The position numbers were made by a program, and so were the translations under genes. Below, one piece after another: positions 55,205 to 63,603 of a stretch of DNA of 64,000 nt (its first letter is position 1; every line of letters begins with the position of its first letter). The notes under the pieces were generated by a model. It had not been told where the DNA came from. It saw only the letters and a list, made by a program, of their open reading frames with translations, and searched no databases. The stretch comes from Flavobacterium sp. LC2016-23 (lineage in GTDB: Bacteria > Bacteroidota > Bacteroidia > Flavobacteriales > Flavobacteriaceae). Location of the stretch: assembly GCF_009674775.1 (NCBI RefSeq), contig NZ_WKKE01000017.1, positions 1 through 64,000 of the forward strand. Direction: 5' to 3'.

Positions 55205-55212
55205 TACTTTTG
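55205..55212 (+). promoter_or_regulatory. -7 promoter box of the helicase gene
   Basis: TACTTTTG matches TAnnTTTG and ends only 4 bp before the ATG, so the transcript would be nearly leaderless. Confidence 0.45.
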
Positions 55213-55216
55213 CAAA

Positions 55217-56566
55217 ATGAATAAAAAACACCATTCCAACAATATACTTTCGAATTTAGGTATTGAGAGCCTTAACGAAATGCAGGAAGTTGCACAGGAT
55301 GCAATTCTTAACGACAATAACGTTTTATTACTTTCCCCTACAGGATCAGGGAAAACATTGGCCTTTTTATTGCCGGTTTTAGAATTATTGCAGCCTGAAA
55401 TACTATCCGTTCAGTGTTTAATTTTAGTTCCTTCCCGTGAATTAGGACTCCAAATTGAACAAGTATGGAAAAAAATGGGAACCGATTATAAAGTAAATAT
55501 TTGTTACGGTGGACACTCGATAGAGACCGAAATTAAAAACTTAAGCAATCCGCCTGCAGTTCTAATCGGAACTCCGGGACGAATTGCAGATCATATTGAC
55601 AGGGGAACTTTTCGACTGGATAAAGTTCAGACCTTAATTCTGGATGAATTTGACAAGTCACTGCAATTGGGTTTTCATGAGCAGATGTCTTTTATCATTG
55701 GGAAATTAACGAAACTGAACAAAAGGGTTCTGGTTTCGGCTACTTCAGATGTTGAGATTCCGAGATATACAAGAGTGGTTAATCCTACCATTCTGGATTT
55801 TATTCCTGAGGAAGAGGAAAAGACCAATCTTTCGATGAAAATGGTGGTTTCTCCTGCAAAAGATAAACTGGAAAGTTTATTCAGTTTAATTTGTTCGTTG
55901 AAATCACAATCGGCTATTATTTTCTGTAACCATCGTGATGCGGCAGAGCGCATTAGCGATACCCTGAACGAAAAAGGAATCTATTCGGTTTATTATCACG
56001 GCGGAATGGATCAGGATGAGCGTGAACGTGCTTTGATTCAGTTCAGAAACGGAAGCGTGAGCTACCTAATCACAACCGATCTTGCGGCACGTGGTCTTGA
56101 TATTCCGGAAATGAAGCATGTAATTCATTACCATCTGCCTTTAAAAGAAGACGAATTTACCCACCGTAACGGTCGTACAGCACGTATGCTTGCTTCCGGA
56201 ACGGCTTATATACTCATTCATGAAAGTGAAAAAAAACTGGATTATATCGACTACGGAATGGATGTCCTGAATGTCGATAACTTAACAACATTACCAAAAC
56301 CACCCGAATTTCAAACCATTTATATTAGTGGCGGAAAGAAAAACAAATTGAATAAAATCGATATTGTGGGCTTCTTTTCCCAAAAAGGAAAACTGGAAAA
56401 AGGAGATTTAGGTCTGATTGAAGTAAAAGACTTTATTTCGTTTGCAGCAGTGAAATATAATAAGGTAACAGAGTTGCTGAAAAATATCAGGGACGAGAAA
56501 ATGAAAGGCAAAAAATTTAAAATTGAAGTGGCCAGAAAGGTCGTTAAAAAGGAAGAAGAGCGATAA
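55217..56566 (+). CDS. DEAD-box RNA helicase, DbpA-like
   Basis: A cytoplasmic ATP-dependent RNA helicase. Motif I is SPTGSGKT (about 40-47), motif II is DEFD instead of DEAD (about 147-150), motif III SAT, motif V TTDLAARGLDIP and motif VI HRNGRTAR. The C-terminal about 75 residues (IYISGGKKNKLNKIDIVGFF and onward) look like the DbpA RNA-binding domain, which targets 23S rRNA, so a role in large-subunit assembly is likely. Length 449 matches DbpA. Confidence 0.9.
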   Translation: MNKKHHSNNILSNLGIESLNEMQEVAQDAILNDNNVLLLSPTGSGKTLAFLLPVLELLQPEILSVQCLILVPSRELGLQIEQVWKKMGTDYKVNICYGGHSIETEIKNLSNPPAVLIGTPGRIADHIDRGTFRLDKVQTLILDEFDKSLQLGFHEQMSFIIGKLTKLNKRVLVSATSDVEIPRYTRVVNPTILDFIPEEEEKTNLSMKMVVSPAKDKLESLFSLICSLKSQSAIIFCNHRDAAERISDTLNEKGIYSVYYHGGMDQDERERALIQFRNGSVSYLITTDLAARGLDIPEMKHVIHYHLPLKEDEFTHRNGRTARMLASGTAYILIHESEKKLDYIDYGMDVLNVDNLTTLPKPPEFQTIYISGGKKNKLNKIDIVGFFSQKGKLEKGDLGLIEVKDFISFAAVKYNKVTELLKNIRDEKMKGKKFKIEVARKVVKKEEER

Positions 56567-56788
56567 AAGCAATCAGTTTTGGTCAATTTTATCGAAAAAT
56601 GACAAACTTTTAAGCTGTTGTTTTGGGTTTATTTTGCTGATTTTTAAAAGGTTACATTTGTTTTATTTACCTGCTTTGGAATTTTAACTAATATTCACAA
56701 TTTAATGTTAATAAAATAGCAGTTTTAGAGGTAATTTTTCATAATTTCGGCGTTTATAATATTAGTAAAAATTAACCCCAAATTCGTT

Positions 56789-57235
56789 ATGAAAAAAATT
56801 ATTACCCTTGCCATTTTGCTCTTTAGTTTTGTTTCGTTTGCACAGATTAAAGTTCTTGAAACTGTACCAGTTGAAAAATTGGGAAAAGTAAATAACAATT
56901 ATATTCAAAAAATTGGAGATGAATATACTGTTTATTATACAAGTATTCAGAATGATGATGAATCTTCATCTTTAAGAAAGTTTTCATTTAAAAATGTAAA
57001 CAATGATTACACAAGCCTTTATAATATTATTATGGGAGGTTTTACTGCAAGTCCTTTGTACGATATTAAATTAGAATTGCCTAATAACTATATCTGGTTG
57101 CACTACACAGGAAGTGCTATTCCTGAGAAAGCTACAGTTCAGTTCATGGTTTCTTCAAAAGAAGCTTCTTCTGCAACAAGCAGCGTTTCTGAGCCATTCG
57201 TTAAAGATCAAATCAATAAATTATTCCAGAAATAA
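56789..57235 (+). CDS. Exported protein, function unknown
   Basis: A signal peptide (MKKIITLAILLFSFVSFAQ) and 130 further residues without a recognised domain. It is beta-rich and acidic (EKIGDEYTVYYTSIQNDDESS-like segments). It is a single gene with a strong terminator. I cannot assign a role. Confidence 0.75.
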   Translation: MKKIITLAILLFSFVSFAQIKVLETVPVEKLGKVNNNYIQKIGDEYTVYYTSIQNDDESSSLRKFSFKNVNNDYTSLYNIIMGGFTASPLYDIKLELPNNYIWLHYTGSAIPEKATVQFMVSSKEASSATSSVSEPFVKDQINKLFQK

Positions 57236-57255
57236 TTTACTTCAAGTATACAACT

Positions 57256-57292
57256 AAAAAAGGCTATTCAGATTTTGAATAGCCTTTTTTTT
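57256..57292. terminator. Bidirectional terminator after the exported protein gene
   Basis: A perfect 15-bp stem (57256-57270 with 57276-57290), a 5-base loop and A/T flanks. A CAGTCGCAGT/ACTGCGACTG inverted pair follows at about 57300-57365. Confidence 0.9.
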
Positions 57293-57366
57293 AGTTTACA
57301 GTCGCAGTGATCAGTCACAGTTTACAGTCTCAATAGGACTGCAAACTGTAAACTGCGACTGTAAAC

Positions 57367-57945
57367 TTATATCTTCTTCACGTACTGTGTGATAATTACA
57401 ATTTGTTGTCCGTCTACTTTTCCTTCTATGTATTCGGCATTTTCGTGGTCTAAACGAATGTTACGAACAGCAGTTCCCTGTTTGGCCACCATGCTGGATC
57501 CTTTTACTTTCAGGTCTTTGATTAAAACAACAGAATCTCCGTGTTCCAGTATTACGCCATTGCTGTCACGGTGTACCAGTTTGTTTTCATCTTCTTCTCC
57601 TTCACCTGTTGCTTGTGCCCATGCCAGTGTATCTTCATCCAGGTACATCATATCGAGTAATTCCTGTGGCCACCCTGCAGCACGCATGCGGCTTAACATT
57701 CTCCAGGCTACAACCTGCACGGCAACATTCTCGTTCCACATGCTGTCGTTTAAGCATCTCCAGTGATTTAAGTCTACATTATCGGGATTTTCAATCTGAT
57801 CAATACAGGTACTGCAAGCCATTATGCTTTCGTCAATACCGCCTTTTCGAGTGGGCAGCACAGTATATACTTTTAGGTTTTCGGTTGCGCCACAAAGTTC
57901 ACATTTCGATCCGCTGCGTTTGTTTAATTCTCTTTCTATGCTCAT
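57367..57945 (-). CDS. PhnA domain protein
   Basis: The N terminus has a zinc ribbon (SKCELCGATENL, then ACSTCIDQI). The C-terminal part is the PhnA domain (VLEHGDSVVLIKDLKVKGSS, then KQGTAVRNIRLDHE and VDGQQIVIITQYVKK). Despite the old name, PhnA-type proteins are not shown to act on phosphonates. Length 192 fits. Function unknown. Confidence 0.85.
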   Translation of the reverse strand: MSIERELNKRSGSKCELCGATENLKVYTVLPTRKGGIDESIMACSTCIDQIENPDNVDLNHWRCLNDSMWNENVAVQVVAWRMLSRMRAAGWPQELLDMMYLDEDTLAWAQATGEGEEDENKLVHRDSNGVILEHGDSVVLIKDLKVKGSSMVAKQGTAVRNIRLDHENAEYIEGKVDGQQIVIITQYVKKI

Positions 57946-58016
57946 TTTATTATCTTATTTTTAGCGAAAGTATAGTTAAATACTACGTTTCGCAAATTAT
58001 ACCTGAAGATTAAATT

Positions 58017-58628
58017 CTAATTACGTTTAACTTCATAAATTTTCTTTTCATTATAAAGTTTCAGCATATCTTTTTTGGATATGGTAGACTTCTTGGTGTA
58101 ATTTTTGTCAATATCAATCTGATCCGTCTCAGTTTTACTGCCAATTTCCATATCATTGAGGAAAACAGTCAAACTGTCTTTTGAAACCTGATTTATTTTT
58201 ATAGTGGTATAATAACCTTCAGCTGAATTTAAAAAATAAATATCTCCGGCTTTTGGATTTTTTATAAAAGTTGCTGTGTCTAAATCTGTCTGATGTGAAC
58301 TGTACGAAACAAGACCAATAATTGCAGCAATTAAAAACAATCCTGAAAACATCCAGATGGGGGTCTTCACTTTGTTTTTTTCTTTTTCTCTTTCCAGTTT
58401 TTGCTGGATTGCTGATGGTAATTCTTTTTGTTCGAATGTTTTTTTACAAGAATTACATTCCGCGAAAGTTAATTTTTTGATTGGAAAAAAAGGTATGAGA
58501 TACAAGTGACCATATTTTCCAAAGACGCTGTAAATCATTGACACGTTTGTGTTGCAATTAGGACAATCTACATTAATAATTTTCCCATTTCTTAAATTTG
58601 TAGCTTTGGTTCCGTAATAAAATATCAT
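58017..58628 (-). CDS. Zinc-ribbon membrane protein, function unknown
   Basis: The N terminus has CPNCNTN (about 21-27) and CNSCKKTF (about 58-65), a zinc ribbon of the kind found in small bacterial membrane proteins. One membrane helix (PIWMFSGLFLIAAIIGLVSY, about 91-110) follows, and the C-terminal about 90 residues would lie outside the cytoplasm. No enzyme motif is seen. Confidence 0.7.
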   Translation of the reverse strand: MIFYYGTKATNLRNGKIINVDCPNCNTNVSMIYSVFGKYGHLYLIPFFPIKKLTFAECNSCKKTFEQKELPSAIQQKLEREKEKNKVKTPIWMFSGLFLIAAIIGLVSYSSHQTDLDTATFIKNPKAGDIYFLNSAEGYYTTIKINQVSKDSLTVFLNDMEIGSKTETDQIDIDKNYTKKSTISKKDMLKLYNEKKIYEVKRN

Positions 58629-58713
58629 TTTTAAATTTTTGGTTGGTACTGCAAAAATAGAGCTATATCTTACTTCTCCAAATTTTTATTTTTAAGTTAA
58701 AATTTACTTGGGC

Positions 58714-59172
58714 TTACTTTTTAACCCTAACAGCATCAGGTACCAATAATTCATATTCACCGCCATTTCGCAATACATCACGAACAATACTGGAGCTGAT
58801 ATAAGATGTTTTTGCAGCGGTTAACAGAAATACCGTTTCGATTTTAGAAAGGCGTCTGTTGGTATGTGCAATGGCTTTTTCGAATTCGAAATCCGCCGGA
58901 TTTCGCAAGCCCCTTAATATGAAATTCGCTTTTAGTTTTTTAGCTAAATCTATCGTCAGTCCTTCATAAGTGATCACCGAAACTTTCGGTTCGTCTTTAA
59001 AGGTTTCTTCAATAAAACGTTTTCTTTCTTCCAGTGAAAACATGTATTTTTTTTCGGCATTGACACCAATCGCAATTACAATTTCGTCAAACAGGGAAAT
59101 TCCTCTTTTGATAATATCTTCATGACCCAGCGTGATCGGATCAAAGGATCCCGGGAATATGGCTTTTCTCAT
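58714..59172 (-). CDS. coaD: Phosphopantetheine adenylyltransferase
   Basis: It makes dephospho-CoA from ATP and phosphopantetheine. FPGSFDPITLGHEDII near the N terminus contains the TxGH nucleotide motif, and ISSSIVRDVLRNGG near the C terminus is the second signature. The start at 59172 gives the usual 152 residues; the ATG at 59229 would add 19 residues from repeat DNA. Confidence 0.95.
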   Translation of the reverse strand: MRKAIFPGSFDPITLGHEDIIKRGISLFDEIVIAIGVNAEKKYMFSLEERKRFIEETFKDEPKVSVITYEGLTIDLAKKLKANFILRGLRNPADFEFEKAIAHTNRRLSKIETVFLLTAAKTSYISSSIVRDVLRNGGEYELLVPDAVRVKK

Positions 59173-59174
59173 TT

Positions 59175-59300
59175 TTTTTAGGTTCAGAGGTTTTTTTAGG
59201 TTCAGAGATCCAAAGTTACAAAGGTTCAAAGTTTTTTAATCAAAGAATCTAAAGCTTTTTTTTTAAGGTTCAGAGGTTCAAAGTGACAAAGGTTCAAAGT
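59175..59300. repeat. GGTTCAGAGG/GGTTCAAAG repeats upstream of coaD
   Basis: At least five copies of the GTTCAAAG or GTTCAGAG units occur here, including one immediately before the coaD start codon. Confidence 0.8.
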
Positions 59301-59381
59301 ACTTTAAATAAATATGTTAAAGTTTTATTGATTTTTATTGGAATTTATCCAGATCGCTATCAGGATTGGAATTTAATTATT

Positions 59382-60074
59382 TTATGTTATTCTCAATGTT
59401 TTGATGGCCGGAACCCATTCGTCTTTTTGGCACACTTCGCATTTTGCGGTACCTGGTTTTTGTTCTTCGGTATGGCCACAAAAAGTACAGGCATGAATGC
59501 CTTCGTTCTCTATTATTTTACTTTTTTTATTGAATGCGGCCGGTAAAATGGGCAGACCGTATTTTACTTCCTCATTGTCATAAAAAAATACGCTTATCTC
59601 ACCGCTGGTTTCTATAAAGGCATGCTTTACCTGTCCGAGATGTTCAATGGACTTTATGCGTAGTTCCGAGAAAAACTCATCCTGCGCCAGACTTTCTTTT
59701 TTGAAAGTGGCGATCGAAAATTTACCGTTATTAATTAAGCATTCGGTTTTGCCTTCAATGAATTCTTCAAATTTCTTGCTTTTTCCCGTAAGCCAGGTTA
59801 CGCCACGGTATAAAGCAATAATTACCGTAAAAACGATGGCTGCAGGAACAATGCCAACATCTTCGTAAAACATAGGATCTCCCGCTGCGGAACCTAAGGC
59901 GATAATGATTACAGTTTCAAAAATAGAAAGTTGTTTTACGCCTCGTTTTCCCGCCAGTTTTAGGGTAAGTAACAGAATTGTAAACATGACTGTGGATCGA
60001 AAAATCACTTCCAGGGCAAAATTCTGCGGTAAGTCATTATAAAATATTCTGTTCCATTCGAAGATTTCTTTCAT
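59382..60074 (-). CDS. DUF421 membrane protein with C-terminal zinc ribbon
   Basis: The N-terminal three membrane segments (about 20-95) hold LKLAGKRGVKQLSIFETVIIIALG, the hallmark of the YetF/DUF421 family, followed by the soluble domain (CLINNGKFSIATFKKESLAQ). Unlike the shorter homologue at 23324, the last about 35 residues form a CTFCGH...CEVCQKDEW rubredoxin-like zinc ribbon. Function unknown; the ribbon suggests a metal- or redox-dependent role. Confidence 0.82.
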   Translation of the reverse strand: MKEIFEWNRIFYNDLPQNFALEVIFRSTVMFTILLLTLKLAGKRGVKQLSIFETVIIIALGSAAGDPMFYEDVGIVPAAIVFTVIIALYRGVTWLTGKSKKFEEFIEGKTECLINNGKFSIATFKKESLAQDEFFSELRIKSIEHLGQVKHAFIETSGEISVFFYDNEEVKYGLPILPAAFNKKSKIIENEGIHACTFCGHTEEQKPGTAKCEVCQKDEWVPAIKTLRIT

Positions 60075-60482
60075 TTTTTTTCTTTTAGGTTCAAAGGTTC
60101 AGAGAGGCAAAGGTTCAAAGGTTTTTCTTTGAGGGGCTAAGTTTCTGAGTGGCTAAGGTACTAAGACCTGATTATTTAAATTTAGATTTTTTCTGGTGAT
60201 TTTTATAATTTTACCACCTTCATAAAGTTTATTTAATTCTTTTTAAATTATAGTTTTGTGTCATTTCGACGAAGGAGAAATCGCATTCAGAGAGCGGCAC
60301 AAAGCATCGTAAATTCATTAAGGGACTTCGACTTCGCTCAGTCTGACATTTCGATTTCACTTAGTCTGACAATTCGACTTCGCTCAGTCTAACAATTCGG
60401 CTTCGTTAGTCTTAAATATTGGGGTAAAAAAATAAGGTTCTAAAAACTTAGCGTCTTAGAACCTTAGTATCTTAGTAACTTT
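60075..60482. repeat. Mixed repeat cluster between DUF421 and ddl
   Basis: GTTCAAAG units (60085-60120), CTAAG units (60128-60170 and 60430-60480), the 37-bp element 60259-60295 (inverted copy at 61588-61624) and tandem CTTCGCTCAGTCTGAC units (60325-60400). No gene is seen. Confidence 0.88.
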
Positions 60483-61454
60483 TTAAGAAAGCGCCAACTC
60501 AATCGCATTGGTGAACAAATCTTCCAGTGAGATTCCGGCTGCTTTGGCTTGCTGCGGAATGAGACTTTCTGTAGTTAATCCCGGAATCGTGTTCATTTCT
60601 AGCATGTACGGTTCGTTATCTACGATGATGAATTCGCTTCTCGAGAACCCTTTCATTTTTAAAACTTCGTAGGCGCGTTTTGCTGTTTCTCCCACTTTTT
60701 GCGTTAATTCGTCTGAAATTCTGGCAGGGGTTATCTCCTGTGATTTTCCTTCATATTTGGCTTCGTAGTCAAAGAAATCATTGTCTGATACAATTTCTGT
60801 AATCGGTAAAACTTTGATTTCGCCTTTATAATTGATTACCCCAACTGAAACTTCTGTTCCGTCAAGGAAACTTTCGATGATGATTTCGTTGTCTTCTTTA
60901 TAAGCCACTTCAATGGCAATTGGCAATTCTGCTTCTGTTTTTACTTTTGAAATTCCGAAGCTTGAACCTGCTTTGTTTGGTTTTACGAAACAAGGCAGAC
61001 CTACTTTTTTTACAATTTCGGCTGTATTGATCACATCACCTTTGTTCAGGTAATAGGAGATAGCCGTTTTGATTCCGTATGGTTTTAAAACCGAAAGTAA
61101 ATCACGTTTATTGAAAGTCAATGCGGATTGGTAGTAGTCACAGGAAGATTGCGGGATGTTTAGTAATTCGAAATAAGCCTGCATTAATCCGTCTTCGCCC
61201 GGAGTTCCGTGGATGGCATTGAAAACACAGTCGAAAGTGATTTTTTGTCCGTTTACGGTTACTGAGAAATCATTTTTATCAATTGGAAATTCAGCATCGT
61301 TTTCGTCTACATAGACCCATTTTTCCTTAAAAATATGAATACGAAAACCGGCGTATTTTGTTTTGTCAAGGTATTGGTGTACGACGTTTCCGCTAATAAG
61401 AGAGATTTTATATTCGCTTGAATATCCGCCCATGATGATGGCTATGTTTTTCAT
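60483..61454 (-). CDS. ddl: D-alanine--D-alanine ligase
   Basis: It makes the D-Ala-D-Ala dipeptide for peptidoglycan. IIMGGYSSEYKISLISG at the N terminus, FNAIHGTPGEDGLMQ (about 79-93) and the ATP-grasp segments CFVKPNKAGSSFGISKVK and YMLEMNTIPGLT are present. Length 323 is standard. It lies in the coaD-ddl-PASTA-rluD neighbourhood usual for Flavobacterium. Confidence 0.95.
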   Translation of the reverse strand: MKNIAIIMGGYSSEYKISLISGNVVHQYLDKTKYAGFRIHIFKEKWVYVDENDAEFPIDKNDFSVTVNGQKITFDCVFNAIHGTPGEDGLMQAYFELLNIPQSSCDYYQSALTFNKRDLLSVLKPYGIKTAISYYLNKGDVINTAEIVKKVGLPCFVKPNKAGSSFGISKVKTEAELPIAIEVAYKEDNEIIIESFLDGTEVSVGVINYKGEIKVLPITEIVSDNDFFDYEAKYEGKSQEITPARISDELTQKVGETAKRAYEVLKMKGFSRSEFIIVDNEPYMLEMNTIPGLTTESLIPQQAKAAGISLEDLFTNAIELALS

Positions 61455-61489
61455 TGACTTGATGTTTATTTGTTTAATCGTTTAATTGT

Positions 61490-61625
61490 TTATTTGTTTC
61501 AGGTTTTCTTTGTTTCAGGTTTCAGGTTTTTACATGTGATTCTTACTGTTGTCAGGCTGAGCGAAGTCGAAGCCCCGCAAAGTGTGTGCTCTCTGTATGC
61601 GATTTCTCCTTCGTCGAAATGACAA
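61490..61625. repeat. Repeat cluster upstream of ddl with inverted 37-bp element
   Basis: GTTTCAGGTTT units (61497-61530) are followed by GGCTGAGCGAAGTCGAAG (61555-61573) and by the inverted copy of the 60259 element at 61588-61624 (one mismatch). Confidence 0.85.
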
Positions 61626-61650
61626 AAAAACAAAAATACTGTTATGAAAT

Positions 61651-61740
61651 CTGAACTCCTAGCCCTGATGGGAGCGGCATCCTTTTGTGCCGGTGTTCGG
61701 CATAAAAGATACAGCGGACAGCAGGAAATGGCTCCTGAAA
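61651..61740. repeat. Structured dispersed element (about 90 bp)
   Basis: The arms 61682-61692 and 61698-61708 (CTTTTGTGCCG/CGGCATAAAAG) form a hairpin with one wobble. GGAGC (61671-61675) and GCTCC (61731-61735) could close an outer stem. From memory, elements beginning AGCCCTGATGGGAGC and ending ACAGCAGGA are frequent in Flavobacterium intergenic DNA. CTTCGGCTTCGCTCAGGA-type units follow to 61800. Confidence 0.6.
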
Positions 61741-61849
61741 ATTATCCTTCGGCTTCGTTCAGGATAACAATCGGCTTCGCTCAGGACAACAATCATACTA
61801 GTTTCTTGTTTTAAACAAAATTATCATTTTTTTTGAAACGAAATAGGTT

Positions 61850-61857
61850 TATCTTTG
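61850..61857 (+). promoter_or_regulatory. -7 promoter box of the PASTA gene
   Basis: TATCTTTG matches TAnnTTTG and lies 20 bp before the ATG at 61878. It lies within the longer possible frame from 61833, which argues for the downstream start. Confidence 0.55.
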
Positions 61858-61877
61858 CCACAACTAAAAATAATTTT

Positions 61878-62501
61878 ATGAGTTTACGTAAGTATTTAAC
61901 AAGCCGTGTGTTTTTTCTTCAAGTCTTAGCTGCGGCTGCTATTATTGCAGTTTTGGGGTATTTGTTTATGCATTGGCTGACTTTTACAACGGATCACGGG
62001 AACGAAATAACAGTTCCGAATTTATCTAAACTGACAGAAGAACAAGTTGAAAGTAAGCTGGACGAATTAGACCTCGACTATGTGCTTTTGGATAGTGTTG
62101 ATTACAGAAGTGAATTTCCTAAATACAGTGTTGTAGAGCAGGACCCATTGCCCGGGACAAAGGTAAAAGTGGGAAGAAAAATATATATTAAAATTAATGC
62201 ATCCGGTTTTTCGTCGGTTAAAATTCCGGACTTAATCGAGAAAACCTACCGTGAAGCGGTTCCGACCTTAAAAGCTTTAGGGCTTGAAGAGGGAACAATC
62301 ACTTATATTCCGAATCTTGGAAAAGATATGGTTCTGGAGATGCGTTATAAAGGCAGAAACTTAAAAGTAGGAGACCGCGTGCTCAAAGCTTCTAAAATTG
62401 ATTTGGTTTTAGGAGACGGAAAAGCATCGTATGTAGACGACAGTCAGGCGACAGACAGTTTAGCTGCGCCGGCAACTGAAACCCCAAAAGATGAACAATA
62501 A
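61878..62501 (+). CDS. PASTA domain membrane protein
   Basis: One N-terminal membrane helix (about 9-32) is followed by two PASTA domains: VPNLSKLTEEQVESKLDELD to KIYIKINA and IPDLIEKTYREAVPTLKALG to KIDLVLGDG. PASTA domains bind peptidoglycan or mediate contacts in the periplasm. The kinase domain seen in Gram-positive PASTA proteins is absent. It overlaps rluD by 11 bp and lies near ddl, in keeping with a cell-wall role. Confidence 0.88.
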   Translation: MSLRKYLTSRVFFLQVLAAAAIIAVLGYLFMHWLTFTTDHGNEITVPNLSKLTEEQVESKLDELDLDYVLLDSVDYRSEFPKYSVVEQDPLPGTKVKVGRKIYIKINASGFSSVKIPDLIEKTYREAVPTLKALGLEEGTITYIPNLGKDMVLEMRYKGRNLKVGDRVLKASKIDLVLGDGKASYVDDSQATDSLAAPATETPKDEQ

Positions 62502-63534
62502 TAATGAAAATTTAGATCTGGAAGACGAATTATTCGAACATTTCAGATTTGAAGTCCCTAAAGGTCAGGCGCTGTTGCGTATTGACAAATATTTAATGAA
62601 TTTGATTCAGAATGCGACCCGAAATAAAATTCAGAACGCAGCCACTGAAGGAAACATTTTTGTCAATGATATTCCTGTAAAATCAAATTATAAAGTGAAA
62701 CCATTTGATGTGGTGACCGTAATGCTGACGCATCCTCCGTTTGAAAACCATATTCTTCCGGAAGATCTTCCGTTGAATATTGTCTATGAAGATGATGCTT
62801 TGTTACTGATTAACAAAGAACCCGGAATGGTGGTGCACCCTGGTCACGGAAATTATACCGGAACTCTGGTGAATGCCCTGGCGCATCATTTTGACAATCT
62901 GCCCATGAACAGCAGCGAACGCCCTGGTTTGGTGCACCGTATTGATAAGGATACCTCCGGACTTCTGGTGGTAGCCAAAACGGAAGCGGCCATGACACAT
63001 CTGGCCAAACAGTTTGAAGCTAAAACTTCGGAACGCGAGTATATCGCGCTTGTTTGGGGAAATGTGGCCGAAGAGGAAGGGACAATTGAAGGAAACCTTG
63101 CCAGACATTTAAAAGACCGCATGCAGATGGCTGTTTTTGCTGATCCTGAAATCGGGAAACCTGCCATTACGCATTATAAAGTTTTGGAACGTTTTGGTTA
63201 TGTGACTTTGATTTCCTGCCGATTAGAAACAGGAAGAACACACCAGATTCGAGCGCACATGAAGCATATCGGACATCCGTTGTTTAATGACGAACGTTAT
63301 GGCGGCCATTTGATTCTGAAAGGAACGACGTTTACAAAATACAAACAGTTTATAGACAATTGTTTTAAAGCTTTGCCACGTCAGGCGCTGCATGCCAAAA
63401 CTCTTGGTTTTGTGCATCCGAATACCGGAGAAATGATGCGTTTTGATACGGAACTGCCGCAGGATTTTCAGGATTGTATCGAGAAATGGCGCAATTACGG
63501 GAAGACGCATAATATGGAAGAAGAAGAGAATTAA
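62491..63534 (+). CDS. rluD: RluA family pseudouridine synthase (RluD-like)
   Basis: It converts uridines in 23S rRNA to pseudouridine. An N-terminal S4 domain (about 17-75, LLRIDKYLMNLIQNATRNKIQ) precedes the catalytic domain with HRIDKDTSGLLVVAKT, which holds the catalytic Asp, and LETGRTHQIRAHMKHIGHP. Length 347 fits RluD. The start overlaps the PASTA gene by 11 bp, so translation is coupled. Confidence 0.92.
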   Translation: MNNNNENLDLEDELFEHFRFEVPKGQALLRIDKYLMNLIQNATRNKIQNAATEGNIFVNDIPVKSNYKVKPFDVVTVMLTHPPFENHILPEDLPLNIVYEDDALLLINKEPGMVVHPGHGNYTGTLVNALAHHFDNLPMNSSERPGLVHRIDKDTSGLLVVAKTEAAMTHLAKQFEAKTSEREYIALVWGNVAEEEGTIEGNLARHLKDRMQMAVFADPEIGKPAITHYKVLERFGYVTLISCRLETGRTHQIRAHMKHIGHPLFNDERYGGHLILKGTTFTKYKQFIDNCFKALPRQALHAKTLGFVHPNTGEMMRFDTELPQDFQDCIEKWRNYGKTHNMEEEEN

Positions 63535-63579
63535 TTAGATAATTTTTTAATTAGAAAGTTAGATAATTCCTGATATTTG

Positions 63580-63603
63580 AAAAGCTCCGATGGAGCTTTT
63601 TTT
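63580..63603. terminator. Bidirectional terminator after rluD
   Basis: A 9-bp stem (63580-63588 with 63592-63600) with a 3-base loop and a T-run, overlapping the stop codon of the converging gene. Confidence 0.85.

Noticed and set aside
55007..55234. Minus-strand frames upstream of the helicase gene
   Set aside because: They translate the TTTGCG repeat cluster and have no family resemblance.
59283..59546. Plus-strand 87-codon frame opposite the DUF421 zinc-ribbon end
   Set aside because: It overlaps the conserved zinc ribbon in antisense and has no recognisable features.
61833..61877. Upstream start of the PASTA gene
   Set aside because: It lies before and across the likely -7 promoter box; the start at 61878 opens directly before the membrane helix.
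62803..63167. Several minus-strand frames inside rluD
   Set aside because: They are shadows of a well-conserved gene with clear catalytic motifs.
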